64,000 bases of DNA from contig CM030715.1 of the NCBI GenBank assembly GCA_017979445.1, positions 9,292,187 to 9,356,186 on the forward strand, in the 5' to 3' direction. Below, piece by piece: positions 11,447 through 23,100 of the stretch. The notes beneath the pieces were generated by a model, which was not told where the DNA came from, made no database searches, and worked only from the letters and a program-made list of their open reading frames with translations. Source of the DNA: Akebia trifoliata (Eukaryota; Streptophyta; Magnoliopsida; Ranunculales; Lardizabalaceae). Position 1 is the stretch's first letter; each line of letters opens with the position of its first letter. The position numbers and the translations under genes are program-made.

Positions 11447-11779
11447 GGCAGAGGGTTGAATCAAACTAGATAGCAAATCTATTTTTGTAGATAATGCGAT
11501 ATCTGAATGCCAAAGCGAGTGACAGTTCATTTTGCAGCCTGATTTAGCAATTCGTCGGGGTGTTCGAATCCTTGAGGGTAAAACTTTCCCCGAATCAAAA
11601 GGTTGTCAGATCCTTGAGCACAAACTCTCACTGACAGTGTCAGACCCTTAAATTTTAAAGAATTCTCCCTGACTAAAAAGTGCAAATGTGCAAGTGTGTG
11701 CACTGTGTGAAACTGAGTAAAATCTGAGTATAATTTTAGCATAATTTGAGTATAAATTGAGCATAATTGAGTAAAACTG

Positions 11780-12300
11780 AGCATAACTTCGAGAAAACCC
11801 TCGACGGTAACTGAGCAAAATCCAAGATAACCCTTGGCGGCATCTAAGCAAAATCCAAGTTAACCCTTGGCGGCAACTGAGCAAAGTCCAAGATAATCCT
11901 TAGCGGCAACTGAGCAAAATCCAAGATAACCCTTGGCGACAACTGAGCAAAATCCAAGTTAACCCTTGGCGGAAACTGAGCAAAATTCAAGATAACCCTT
12001 GGCGGCAACTGAGCAAAATCCAAGATAACCCTTGGCGGAAACTGAGTAAAATCCAAGTTAACGCTTGGCAGAAACTGAGCAAAATCCAAGATAACCCTTG
12101 GCGAAAACTTAGCAAAATCCAAGATAACCCTTGGCGGCAATTGAGCAAAATCCAAGTTAATCCTTGGCGGAAACTAAGCAAAATCCAAGATAACCTTTGG
12201 CAGAACCTGAGCAAAATCCAAGATAACCCTTGGCGGAAACTGAGCAAAATCCAAGTTAACCCTTGGCGGAAACTGAGCAAAATTCAAGTTAACCCTGAGC
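11780..12300 (-). repeat. 33-bp tandem array in the 3' UTR of A3
   Basis: About 15 copies of a 33-base unit with the core CCAAGATAACCCTTGG followed by CGG and ACTGAGCAAAAT (plus strand). Because 33 is a multiple of three, several frames stay open and give 11-residue peptide repeats such as LDFAQLPPRVI, which are artefacts. Each unit contains a five-base inverted repeat, CCAAG/CTTGG; the first unit has TCGAG/CTCGA instead. The array corresponds to 31945-32372 in A4. Confidence 0.92.
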
Positions 12301-13848
12301 AAACTGGCAGAGGAATGGAGGAATTTTGGAAAATAATGAATGAATTTGGAGAAGACTGATTGGAATGAATCGGAGAACGAATAAATCTGGAAGATAATGA
12401 ATCTGGAAGAGAACTGATCGATTCCAAGAATGATTGAATCTGGAAAAGATTCTGGAGAACGAAAGAATGTCATATCTCCTATGTGAGATCCAAAATGCTT
12501 TTGTTTGAACCTCAAGGATTTATCAAAAAATTTTATGAATTTAAAACCTGAGTTTTTATTTCTTTTGAACTTCAAAAGTTTTTTGAAAAACTGTTATCAA
12601 GAAGGTAACCTTAAGTTTGGGGTTCTCATTATTTTTTAGGATTAACATTGCTCAAAGACAAAATGCCCCTAGTTTGACAATGTATGTGGCATTGAAGATA
12701 ATTGAACACATCATTAAAAAATTAAAAAAAGAAATGTGTCCCTAGTGTAAGGGGGAAAAAAAGAAAGAAAATGTCCCTTGTACGAAGGTTTGAAATAATT
12801 GAGTACCACAAGCGCAATAAAGACTCAACTTTTAATTTTGATTAATTTTATTGACGGTTTTGAGTCAGGCTCAAGAGTACAAAATTATTTCCTTTCGAGA
12901 CTCATCATAGAATTCACCCTTATCTCCCTTGGTTCATTTGGGGAAGTAAACATTTTCAGATCGATCGTAGACAAGATACTTGTGTCTTCTGAGTCTATGC
13001 CTGATTTTAAACTAAGTATTGAACTTGATTATTCGGACTTCTAATGTTTCAGCTCGGATAGCTCTCATCTTGGGATTTTCTTCTGTTTTTCTTTGTTGCT
13101 CTAACTTTTGCCTAGATCGCCTTTTCAGGTTTTCAATCTATCGAGCTTGCTCTAGCTTTTGCCTAGATCGCCTTTTCAGGTTTTCGATCTAGCGAGCTTT
13201 TTTTTTTTTTTTTTTGGCTCTAATTGTTGCCAAAGTTGTCCTTTCAGATTTTCAACCTTGCGAGCTTGCCTTAATTTTTGCCTAAGCCGTCCTTTTCGAG
13301 TTTTCAACTTAGCAGGCCTTATCATTTTTTTTTACCTTTTTCTTCTCCTCTGAACTTCTAGAGTTATTGTCTGATCATGCTTTGCTATCTTCCTTGACTT
13401 TTCGCACGGTACTTAGGAGGACTTTCATGGGTAGGCTTAGGACTGGGTATAAAAAGAAAGGAATTTTGAGGCTCAAAACCCAAATGCCCCTTATGTGGCA
13501 CTTCCTTTTAAATTATTTCTTTTTCTTTTCTTAAATTTTCTTCTCCATTTTGAATATATTTTTCCTTTCTTTTGAATTTTTTTTGATTTTTTTTTTATTG
13601 TGTGAGAAATATATTTTTTTATTTTGATGTGGTCGGGCCTGAAGTAACTTCTCAGGTTGCCTATGTACCCCAGAATTTTAGGATCAGACCAAAACGTAGT
13701 TCGAAATTTTCCCTCCCTTAGGTTAGGTGAACGGGCTAAGAAAGAAAAAGGTATCATTTTTTTTAAAAGGCTACAAAGGACTGAGAAAGGATATGTTGAA
13801 CCGTGTAACTGGATAATATGAGGATTGATTCGGCCAAAGATGGCCTCC
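12301..13848 (-). other. Conserved non-coding 3' region of A3
   Basis: The region runs parallel to 32373-33898 in A4 and, partly and inverted, to 21720-22500 in A2. At 13090-13340 four units of about 55-65 bases repeat a TTTGCC(T)AGATCGCC...TTTTCAGGTTTTC pattern. A run of T follows 13198. I see no coding sequence; the open frames at 12174-12575 and 12799-13044 have no recognisable content. Confidence 0.65.
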
Positions 13849-14645
13849 TTAAATGTAGTACCGTTTGATTTGGTCAAGGTTGGTTGGTTCTGGTAATTCG
13901 ATTCCATCATGATCTTGAAGTCTGACAGCTTTTCCTGGTAATATTTTCTTGACGATGAACGGACCTCACCAATTAGGTTTGAACTTCTCTCTAGGGTCAA
14001 AGATAGGTACTCGATTTTCTTTGAAATCTGATGATTTTTCAAAGTAGTGTTTTCGTGCTGATAGATGAATTTCTCCAATTAAGTTCAGACTTCTTCTTAT
14101 GGTCGAGGAGGAGTATTTAGATTTCTTTGAAGTCTGATGGTTAAATCATTGACTTGTAAGTAACGAACTTTAACCTTCTTGTCAAACGTGCGAGCGATTC
14201 TTCTTTGATAAGTTTGCACCCAAAGTTATTTTTCTTCAATCAAGTTTAACTCGTCGTACCCAATGACGAGTCTAGTCTGTTTCTAGCAATTGACTTTCCA
14301 TCAAGACCTTGAAATACAGGATTTCTAATTTAACTAGCAAAACTGCTTCCATATCATATACTAGAGAGTAGGGAATAGCTCCAATAGAGGACTGCATTGA
14401 AGTATGATGTGCTTCTAGTGTGAATGGTAATTTTTCTAACTAATCCCAGTGTGATTAACATATTTTCTTGATGATTATCTTGAAACTCTTATGAGCTGCT
14501 TCAACTGCTCCATTAATCTGAGGATGGTAAGGTGATGATCTGCGATGCCGGATTTTGAACTTTGTACACAGAATAATGACTTATGCTTTGAAGTACAACC
14601 CATTATCAGAGATCAGTTCAAAAGGTATCCCCATATCGACTGATA
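13849..14645 (-). pseudogene. pol: Integrase remnant of A3 (Tat/Ogre-like pol 3' end)
   Basis: Read on the minus strand, with frame changes and stops, this is the core and C-terminus of a retroviral-type integrase, which joins element DNA to the host genome. Core motifs include GIPFELISDNG, with a catalytic Asp, and SSPYHPQINGAVEAAHKSF, with the catalytic Glu region. The C-terminal part has GPFIVKKILPGKAVRL and ends NLDQIKRYYI before a TAA at 13849-13851. A stop follows the FKPNW motif and more interrupt the middle. The open frame 13491-14078 covers part of this region but in the wrong phase for much of it. Confidence 0.85.
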
Positions 14646-14649
14646 ATAT

Positions 14650-15480
14650 GTGATTTGCAACTCAAGATGTAGTGAGGATAGCACTGATACATTTTATAAC
14701 ATTTTCTTTGATTCCATCGATATAGAAGAGTATTTATTCCATGTTGAACAACACCCAAGCTTGTACCTAGCATACCCTCATATGATCACACGAACAAGTC
14801 TTTTGAAATTTCTGAGTAAATTTATTATCCCCTCGTGTTCCTCTAGAGATAAGATGGTTTCTATTTGAATCTCTTTAGGACTTATTTCATGTTTCGAGGT
14901 CAAAGACCTTTCCTTTCTCGATTAAAGGTTGAGCCCGACTCTTATCTTCTTGTTCAGATCAGAAATCTATCAAATTATTAGTTAATTCGTTAATGCGCTC
15001 GAGGTATTCAAAAATTTCCTTTACTCGATCAATTTCAGATGGGGTGACAGACACCTCTATAGACTCGATGAACTAACTTGACTCAATAGGAAAAAAGTAA
15101 ACTCAATCTAAGGAAGACATGACATTGCTGGAAAAAAGGACTCGAGCTAACCCAAATGACTCATGAAAACTCAAGACAAGTACCCACACGAGTTTGATTA
15201 GGACTGAGGACTGAGATATTGCTTATAACCGGTAGGATTGAAGCATTATGATCTTCAAAGAACAACTGGATGATGTTGAGAAATTTTGAGGTCATTTCTG
15301 ACTGTTGACTTGATATTGACATTTACTCTAACTGATCGGATTTACAATCCTAGCTAGACGATGGACGATTGAGCTTACATACAATGATAACCCTTAAAAC
15401 CTCTTTGAAGGTGAATTTAACCAATTTCAGTGTCACCCCCTTGATAACATTTTAAATGAACCCTGAGATTTTATTAAATT
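14650..15480 (-). pseudogene. pol: Pol remnant upstream of reverse transcriptase, joined to integrase by deletion (A3)
   Basis: On the minus strand the words ISREEHEGIINLL-like and FKRLVRVI resemble the stretch just before reverse transcriptase in Tat/Ogre polyproteins. The A2 counterpart is EYERIINLLEKF at about 21200. Further upstream are EIDRVKEIFEYLERINEL and degenerate text with many stops. After this stretch the sequence passes within about 100 bases to the integrase remnant, so reverse transcriptase and RNase H were removed by deletion. A4 has the same junction at about 34630. Confidence 0.6.
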
Positions 15481-15499
15481 TTGTGTATCAATCCATTAA

Positions 15500-15960
15500 A
15501 CAATTCATCCATTCAATGATTATTCAGAAGGAAAATAATTTTATTGCACTCTTGAAAATAATGTTTTTATTGAATAACAATTTTCACAATTCTGATTATT
15601 TTTTGTAATCATTTTCTTTTTAGAAAAACATATTTTGATAATTTTACAAGGTCCATGCAAAAAATAGATTTTTGGTAAAAAACATATTTCAAAAATTTTT
15701 CATGCAAAAATAGATCTTTTGTAAATCATTTTTCTTCATTTTCTTTTCTTTCGGAAAATATTTTCTTTTGAAAAATAGTTTGTTATTTGGAAATCATTTT
15801 CTCTTGGAAAATCTTGTTCTTCTGGAAAACATTTTTTCTTAGAAAACATTATTTTCTAGAGAATAACACTTTTCTGGAAAACACTTATTTTGGAAAACAC
15901 TTTTTCTAGAAAACACTTTCCCTTCGTAAACTATTTTTTTTCTTTGAAATATGATTTCTA
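15500..15960. repeat. AT-rich imperfect repeat tract (A3)
   Basis: Degenerate repetition of words like TTTTCTAGAAAACA and TTTTGGAAAAT, about 12-25 bases apart, many self-complementary. A4 has the same tract at 35520-35810. No coding content. Confidence 0.7.
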
Positions 15961-16089
15961 TTTCAATTTAAATGGCCCAACACACCATGATTATTGGATC
16001 GGGATGGACTGGGTCATTATTGTAAAAGAATGGATTTTTTTTTATTGGATCGGTGCACCCATTTTAATTTTCAAAACAAATTTTTGATC

Positions 16090-16960
16090 CTTGAAGACAA
16101 TCATACACTTTGATCTCATCATTCACATCATTCACATATATTCATCGATCCAAAGGTTTCATTCAATAAACAACCCGGGAACACCCACGATAAGTTCGAG
16201 TCGTGACCTACAGGAAAGGTTTCTAGACTCTAAGCTTACTACGTGCAATGCATTTTTATCTGGCCACCCTTGCCCAAGCACACCTATATACCTTTCGATA
16301 CGTGGTGACTTGGTTTGATATACCGTATAGGTGATAATCTAAAACCTCAACTCACTTCTCTGAAGTCAAAAACAGCCAGTTCGATCTCCAGTTGAGAGGT
16401 GGCGCACAATGCTGAGCAAGGGCCCACTTAAATACCTCTCATCTAGAATAGACGTAGCCTATCCCCCTCGTACAGTAGGGTACAGCGGGGCAAGATCTTG
16501 CTTAGGCACCGGTTTTGACCAAGAAGTGCAATTGATATACTTAGATTATCTTTTACACCTGCGGGTACGAGTCAAGAGTTGTAGCTTTCATAAATGGTTT
16601 GGCATCCCACGAGAGGACCGATCACGTACTAGTACTATGTTGGCAATCAGGACATGTGACTGTGTGGTTCACAATAGGTAAAAGGCTCAGGTCGCTCCAG
16701 CCTGGGTGCATCAATACATCTCTCAGAATAACCTGATCAGACGGTATTGATGCCCCAGTTTGATATACCCTAAGGTACGTGACTGGAGTTGTGGTTTTCA
16801 TGAATGACGTTGCATCTCCGAAGAGATCGGGCCACGCACTAGTGCCACGTTGGCTATATAGGACGTGTAAGTGTGCAAAACAGTAAACGTGCATGTGGTG
16901 TGCGCAAAACAAGATGGGGTGTGCCCGGGGCCTTTTTCAAACACATGGGCCCATGGGCCA
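16090..16960 (-). other. Conserved leader block (A3 copy)
   Basis: Inverted counterpart of 7870-8660 in A2 and close match to 35930-36775 in A4. GATATACC(G/C)TA cores recur near 16310 and 16760. A minus-strand frame (16622-16912) stays open and matches the A4 frame at 36373-36768 in most residues, for example HHMHVY and GASIPSDQVILRD, but A2 has stops there. A plus-strand frame (16409-16681) is equally shared with A4. Nucleotide conservation explains both, so I do not call a gene. Confidence 0.65.
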
Positions 16961-17299
16961 GATTATGTCATCACATATGGATATCAAATGAATATTGATC
17001 AAGAAAATAATACAAAACCCATCACATCGAAATTAAGATGAAAGCAAACACATCACAAATATATCTGTAGAGATCATGGCACATTATATGGGCATATAAC
17101 ACAAATAATAATTAATCTGATCCAACATTAAAAAGCCCACAAATTTGTTGTCTATGGTCTAATCAAGGGTTACTTTTGGGTGATCCAAAATAAATCGAGA
17201 TTCCAATAGATGTTACATTGATGATAGAATGACAATGGTTGAGATGAGCTCACTCTCAGGAACATTAATTGTGTTAACATTAGATAAATTCGGATTTTC
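16961..17299. other. Leader DNA of A3 without recognised features
   Basis: AT-rich stretch between the conserved block and the 198-bp array. Its end resembles A2 near 7380-7640, inverted. I see no gene or repeat. Confidence 0.5.
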
Positions 17300-17890
17300 T
17301 GTGAATTTGGAAAATACAATCCGAACTTACATCGATGATATCTACGGCTCCCGATAACGAAATCGAGTGAACTCAAGTTCTAAATTAATCTACCCGATGA
17401 GATCTACATTTTATTAGAGGTGCCTAAACTTAATTCTCACCAGAATATTCTGTAAAAATGTTTTAACGTTGCTGTCCCAACCTTCATTTAGAAACAATTC
17501 CAGATTTACAGATTGAATTTGCATCGATGATATCTAAGGCTTCTGATAACGAAATTGAGTGAACTCAGGTTCTAAATTAATTTACTCGATGAGATCTACG
17601 TTTTACTAAGAGGTTCCCAGACTTAATTCTCACTAAAATATTCTGTAAAAAATTTTTAACATTGCTGTCCCAACTTTCATTCAACAACAATTCCAGATTT
17701 ACAGATTGAACTTGCATCGATGATATCTAAGGCTTCTGATAACGAAATTGAGTGAACTCAAGTTCTAAATTAATCTACTCGATGAGATCTACGTTTTATT
17801 AACGGGTTTCCAGACTTAATTCTTACTAGAATGTTTTGTAAAAACGTTTGAACATTACTGTCCCAACCTTCATCATTCCATCATTTTCAT
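17300..17890 (-). repeat. 198-bp tandem array in the A3 leader
   Basis: About three copies, inverted relative to 6405-7395 in A2. Each includes TTCCAGATTTACAGATTGAA and the complement of GGACAGCAATGTTAAAACG. The copies are closer to one another than to those of A2, which points to local homogenisation. Confidence 0.88.
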
Positions 17891-18084
17891 ATGTCAATTT
17901 GAATCTTTCATTATTTAGGGGTCATCAAAAAGTGAGAATTGGAAAAAAAAATGCAATACCCAAAATCATCTACAATCAAGTCACAAAAATAAATAAAATA
18001 AATCCAACTAAATAATAATAAAAAACTAGGTCATCTTGGCAATGCTTCCATACTTGGGGTTTTTCAAATTTGATCCTCAATAGT

Positions 18085-18101
18085 CCCCAGTGGAGTCGCC
18101 A
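18085..18101 (-). other. Primer-binding site of A3 (tRNA-Arg type)
   Basis: On the minus strand TGGCGACTCCACTGGGG starts one base after the 5' LTR. It differs at a single position from the complement of the plant tRNA-Arg(ACG) 3' end. Confidence 0.9.
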
Positions 18102-18102
18102 C

Positions 18103-19847
18103 TGAAAGCGCCCTCGATCCGCGGGGTGCGCAGATCCGCTTTTGACCCTTGAGGTTTGGGAGTCGCCACCTAGTTATTATGGTCTAGGAACCGATCAATG
18201 ACTCTAAATAGATAAAGAACTAATCTAGAACAGAAAAAATTGAATTCGGGGATCATGTTACGGGGTTGGAAGGTGTTAGGCACCAACCCCGCCCGGCCGA
18301 AGCCGGTCTCTACTAATTTCTCAAATAAGTTACATTGCTAAAAAAAACCTAGATAATAATAAAATAAAAATAAGAAGTTATACCTTTTCGATAGCAAATA
18401 CTTTTGTTCCCTCAGATCCGACAAAAATTACTCCTTGTACCGTACTTCTTGCTTCGTTCTGTCTCCAGATTTGATTTCGGATCTCTGAGGCAAGGTATCT
18501 CTTTATTTTTCGATCTGAACTATTCAAGTTTGTTACAGATTTTGGGATGTTTTTGGAAGGCTTTTAGGTGTTTCTTAGGCTAAAATCGAAGGAGGGATGT
18601 TAGGTAAGGAGTTGGGACTCCAAAACTAAGGTTTATGGGAGGCTAGGGGGCTTTTAGACCTACTTCTCTTAGGGTTTATGATTTGATACGAAAATAGGGT
18701 GTGAGCACCTCTATTTATAGATGTTTTTAGGGGTTGATTTGGATAGAGTTAGTATTTAATTAGAGTTCTTTTAATTAGAGTTGTGTTTTAGTTAGACTTG
18801 TTTTAGGTAGAATTGTGTTTTAATTAGAATTGTTTTAGGTAGAATTGTTTTTAAGTTAGAACTCTATTAGATTGAGTTATTATTTAATTAGAACTCTATT
18901 ATGACTTTTGGTCTTATTTGATTGACTTTTAATGTTTTGACTTTAGTCTTAATTGATTGACTTTTAATATCTTGACTTCAGTCTTGCTTAATTGACTTTA
19001 ATTTTGACTTTAGTCTCACTTGATTTACTTTAATACCTTGACCTTAGTCTTGCTTGATTGACTTTAAATTTTGGAGAACCCCCCTCTAAAATATCTTTAA
19101 TTCTTTGGACCCCCAAATGGAAGGGTCTTTAAAGAAATATCTCACGAACCCTTAACAATTTTACTTGAAAGTACGATTGATCGATTTTTTTAATTCAAAA
19201 TTTTAAATTAATTTCATTAATGTTTCACTTTAATTATTTAATGTTTTATTTATTAATTTTGAAATTTTTAATTATGAAAATTGTGAAATTACCATTTTAC
19301 CCCCGGAGAGGACTTTTCGTGTTTTAAGTCGGTTTTTAATGTTCTAAGATGTTTTAGAATCGATTTTTCGTAAGGAATTCAATGAAAATATTAGTTTGTG
19401 TCTTTATAAAAAATTTTGTGTGAAATGGTCATGACCTTTATGAGGGACATTTTCGTAATTTTGTCGAATTCTGTTAAAATTGGTGAAATGATTTATTTGA
19501 TTCCGATTTGTTATTTTATGTGTTCGAGAGAGTTTTCCTAAGCGTAACGTAGGCTCTAGGGTTGTTTTGAGGTTATGGGTATTTTGATAATTTGGTCAAT
19601 TTTTAGTGATTTTTATCGTGAAACTTCTTTTTGGTCTGCAAGATGATGATTTCTATGTTTTTGAGGTCGTATTTTCCTAGCGTAGCGTGGTTTCTAAGGT
19701 TTTGTCAATTCGAGATACCTCATCCGGATTCCTGAAACATATCTGATAACAAAATAAAGCAATGGAATACACATCTATCATTGGGAATCATTGCGATCGG
19801 GTTGACGAGTTGATTAATCAGGCGGATGCAAAAATGGGGTGTCTACA
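18103..19847 (-). repeat. 5' LTR of A3
   Basis: 1,745 bp, reading TGAAAGCGCC to GGTGTCTACA on the plus strand. It adjoins the primer-binding site, so it is the 5' LTR. The stem-loop and repeated GACTTTAGTCT-type words are as in the 3' LTR. ACAGG follows at 19848-19852. Confidence 0.95.
18712..18719 (-). promoter_or_regulatory. Candidate TATA box in A3 5' LTR
   Basis: TATAAATA on the minus strand, same context as at 10296-10303. As the 5' LTR copy it would be the promoter of A3. Confidence 0.6.
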
Positions 19848-19852
19848 ACAGG

Positions 19853-20540
19853 TCTTGTCCTACGCTGGTTAATATCATTGGACTCATCTTGGGTAAGAAC
19901 ATGGCATGAATTGATGAAGGAGTTTATTGATCGGTATTCATTCAACACAGATATTGAACTCACAAGAAAAGACTTAGAAACTACTAAATAGAAGCCCGGA
20001 AAAACTTTCATTGAGTTCATTGCTCGATGGAGAGCTAAAGTCGCCTAATTATGGGACCGACCTCAAGAGAAGGAACAAGTCAAGATCATCCTCAAGAATC
20101 TCACTCCAAAATATGCCAAGTACTTGATGCCTTAGTACCTTCCCACTTTTCAATCCCTCCTTGAGGCAGAAAATCAAGTTAAGGATGCATACTCTTCGAG
20201 ACTTTTTAGTAACTCGTCTGAGTCAAAATCCAAACATTTCAAACCTAATGCCAATTCCTTACACGTGGCCAACACCTCTTTCTCACTATCTCCTCAAGCT
20301 ACTCAGCCCTCACAAGCCAAGCCTAGGAGACAATTTGCCAATCTTGGAATGTCCCTTAGTGTTGCTTATCAAAAACTGATGAAGAGGGGATTGCTGACAC
20401 CTTTACAACATAAGCATTTTCCTAATCATCTTCCTCCAAACATGGATAATAGGCAATTCTGTGAATTCCATCAGATGTCTAGTCATATTTTTGACAGGTG
20501 TATTACTCTCCGTCATGCTATCCAAGACTTGATTGAATAA
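19853..20540 (+). pseudogene. gag: gag remnant of A2, 3' part
   Basis: This continues the frame broken at 9693. It holds WLISLDSSWVRTWHELMKEF and FIEFIARWRAKV, typical of the capsid domain of plant Ty3/Gypsy Gag. It ends in LMKRGLLTPLQ and QFCEFHQMSSHIFDRC..LRHAIQDLIE, a CX2-type FCxFH...C motif usual at the Gag C-terminus in the Tat/Ogre lineage. Stops after LETTK and after KVA, among others, make it inactive. The overlapping open frames at 20161-20379 and 20265-20540 are fragments; the second is in the real frame. Confidence 0.9.
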
Positions 20541-21343
20541 AGAAAGCTCACCATACCCGTTCCTACCGCATCCAATGTTAAAACTAATCATTTACCTACC
20601 TTTCAAAATCAACCTCCCCCTACTTTGAACCTGATATCCCTATTCAAATCTGAGTCGGCTGACCCAATTTCCTTCATTTATTCAGTCGGTCCTAACAGTG
20701 TACCTCCACCATGTCGAGATGAGCATATCTACCCTAAGGCAGTACTAGAACTAAATAACAGAGAGATTATTGAAGCAACGGGTTGTCTAGCATATGATAG
20801 GATTTAATCCGAATATGAAGAGATATTAAAAGTAGGCAATTTCAAGTCATCCATTGAAGATAACCGAAGTGGCATAGACCCTAGAATTGTGTCCCCCCAT
20901 TCAGAATGATGTCGTCTTTTTAAGTCTTCTTAGTTTTTTTTTTAGCTTCAGTTGCGTCAGTCTTTGAATTCAGTTAATCATCTTTAATTTTGGACTTTAG
21001 TCAGGCTTGTTAGTCTATCTTCTTTTTTATTCTAATAAATAAATAAACTTTTGATTATCATGTGTGCAATAATGATGTAAACATAAACTAACATGAGAAA
21101 TGACTTAAAGCTCACTAATCAAATTTGATAAATATTAGAATTAAAGAGTACACTCAAGAAGTACAAATTGGTACAACATTATCTTCAAGGGAATATGAGA
21201 GAATAATAAACTTACTTGAGAAATTCAACAATGTTCCTTCATGGTCTCATGAGGATATATTGATAGATTGCACCAAAATAGATCAAGGCATAAAGTCGAG
21301 GGTGAACTTCAAGATTAAAGATTATCGATCAAGAATGATGTAG
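20541..21343 (+). pseudogene. pol: Gag-pol linker and pre-RT remnant of A2
   Basis: The reading continues past the gag stop with PVPTASNVKTNHLPTFQNQ and PPPCRDEHIYPKAVLELN. A non-coding gap follows. At 21125-21343 a 72-residue frame has EYERIINLLEKFNNVPSWSH, like the segment before reverse transcriptase in Tat/Ogre polyproteins. Protease motifs are not visible. The frame ends where the conserved RT domain should begin, so pol is cut off here by a deletion. Confidence 0.6.
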
Positions 21344-21504
21344 TTGAAACTATCATAAATGTGCCAAGACCTACAAGAAGGGATACATCATGTTTTTCAC
21401 TCAGGGAAAAAAGTTATCATTCACAAAGAACATGAGATTTTTTTTTAAGTTTGAAAATGGTTGAACGAGTCAATGTTAAATACAAAGAACTCAATCAAAC
21501 TCAA

Positions 21505-21645
21505 CTTCGTAAAAGAAGATTAAAGATTACTCCTTCTCAAAGAAGACTGAAGATTGCTCTTTTTCTCAGAAAAAGATTGAAGATTACCCATTCTCAGAAG
21601 AAGACTAAAGATTACTTTTTCTCAAAAGAAGACCTTCCTCGGCAG
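21505..21645 (+). repeat. 27-30-bp tandem repeat at the pol deletion site of A2
   Basis: Four or five copies of AGAAGATTAAAGATTAC-like units with a TCTCA spacer, at spacings of about 27 to 30 bases. They lie between the pre-RT remnant and the integrase tail, where about 2 kb of pol is missing. The frame at 21451-21654 is open only because of the repeat. Confidence 0.8.
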
Positions 21646-23100
21646 AATTATTAAGACATCAAGTTCCTAGAACTTTAACCAAATCAATTAGCACTTCACC
21701 AAAGGAGGCCTTCTTTGGTCGAACTATTTTCTTGTCTTACTAAAAAAAAGATAACCTTCTTTAGCCCCTCATAGCCTTTAAAAAATCAATAGCCACTTTT
21801 TTCTAAACCACACCAACCAACCTCGAAAGGGATATCTAGTAGTATAATAATTTGACCTTATCCAAAAGAAAAAGAAATATTTAGGGTACATAAGTAACCT
21901 GAGAAGTTACTTCAAGCCTGGTCATGCAAAAAATTATTCTCTTAAGAAAAGTGTCATTCAAAAGGAAAATCCCTTATTGAAGGTTCAAAAGAAAAGAATG
22001 TCAAACTAAGGACATTAGAAAAAAGAATCAAAAGAATTGATAAAAAGAAAAGAATGCCAAACTAGGGGCATTTAGAAAAAAATCAAAATAATTGATAGAA
22101 AAGAGAGAATATCAAACTAGGGGCATTTTGGAAAGTTGAGCCTTATATCTTTTCTTTCTAAATCATATCCTAAGCCCACCTATTAAGTCCTCCTGAATGC
22201 TAATTGACTCGGTTAAGGTGCAGGGAACCAAGAAATTGTCGAGTTGGTTATTCAAGATCATCAAGAAGAAAGAAAGTTCGCTAAGTCGAAAATCCAAAAG
22301 GGCGACTTTGGCAAAAGTTAGGGTATAACCATAAAAAAAAAAGACCTGCTAGGTTGAAAACCTGAAAAAGCTACCTAAGCAAAAATCAATGCATCATCAG
22401 AAAAAGAAAAGAAAAATTCATTAGGTTGAAAACCTGGAAAGGCAACCTAGGCAAAAATTAGGGCATCATCAAATATGAGGAAAAGTCCCATCAAGAAGAA
22501 AAATTCAGAAGAAAGTTTGTGCAAAAACTAGGAAATACTGAACCATTCAAGCCACAACATTCGTTTTTCAGCCAATAGTTCACATTCGACGAAGACAATG
22601 TTGAAGTCGAAAAAATTGGAAGTCATCTTGAACATTGTAAGATCTTCAAGAGTATGTTTACTTATTCAAGTGTTCGCTAATCATCAACCACTTTGAAGAG
22701 AAAGATCTTCTATTTTAATATTTATCAAGATTTTTTAAGTCCAGCTCAAGCATTTTTCAAACGAAATTCAAAAGAAAATTTTTCACATATGATAATCTTA
22801 AGAGTCTTAAATTTAAGGGAATGTCAATTCTTCTATCTGTCATACATCAAAGTCATATTTTTCAAGCGTAATCCATTCCATCAGTCTCGTAGTCAAGTTC
22901 TAGTTAAAGCCAATCTTGAAACTAGGGGCTTTTTTAAAGTCATTTAATTTTCAAAGTTTTGTTCTTAATCACATGATAAAAAGAAAAAATCTGATTTAAA
23001 AGTTCGATGAAGTCCAATGATAATCATGAATCCAGATGCATGATAAGCCAATAAAGGCCCGATCTTTCAAACTTTGAGCTTGATTTTGAATTACAAAATG
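21646..23100 (+). other. Integrase tail and non-coding 3' region of A2
   Basis: At about 21675-21715 CCAAATCAATTAGCACTTC and AAAGGAGGCCTTCTTTGG match the integrase end and stop region of A3, inverted at 13841-13880. Farther on, 21890-22500 matches inverted parts of A3 12700-13700, including GGTACATAAGTAACCTGAGA and AGGTTGAAAACCTG units. The rest is AT-rich with no recognised gene. Confidence 0.6.

Larger units (their letters stand above)
9694..19847 (-). mobile_element. Element A3: non-autonomous Tat/Ogre-like retrotransposon nested in A2
   Basis: It is 10,154 bp on the minus strand with TG...CA LTRs of 1,740 and 1,745 bp. The flanking duplication ACAGG (9689-9693 and 19848-19852) is perfect. 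Order in its own direction: 5' LTR (18103-19847), tRNA-Arg primer-binding site, 198-bp array, conserved leader block, AT-rich tract, pol remnant, integrase remnant, conserved non-coding region, 33-bp array, polypurine tract, 3' LTR. No gag, protease or reverse transcriptase is recognisable. The LTR pair differs by a few per cent by eye, so it is younger than A2. Confidence 0.95.

Noticed and set aside
13491..14078. 195-codon minus-strand frame as a single gene
   Set aside because: Only part is in phase with the integrase remnant; the Lys-rich end is translated AT-rich DNA.
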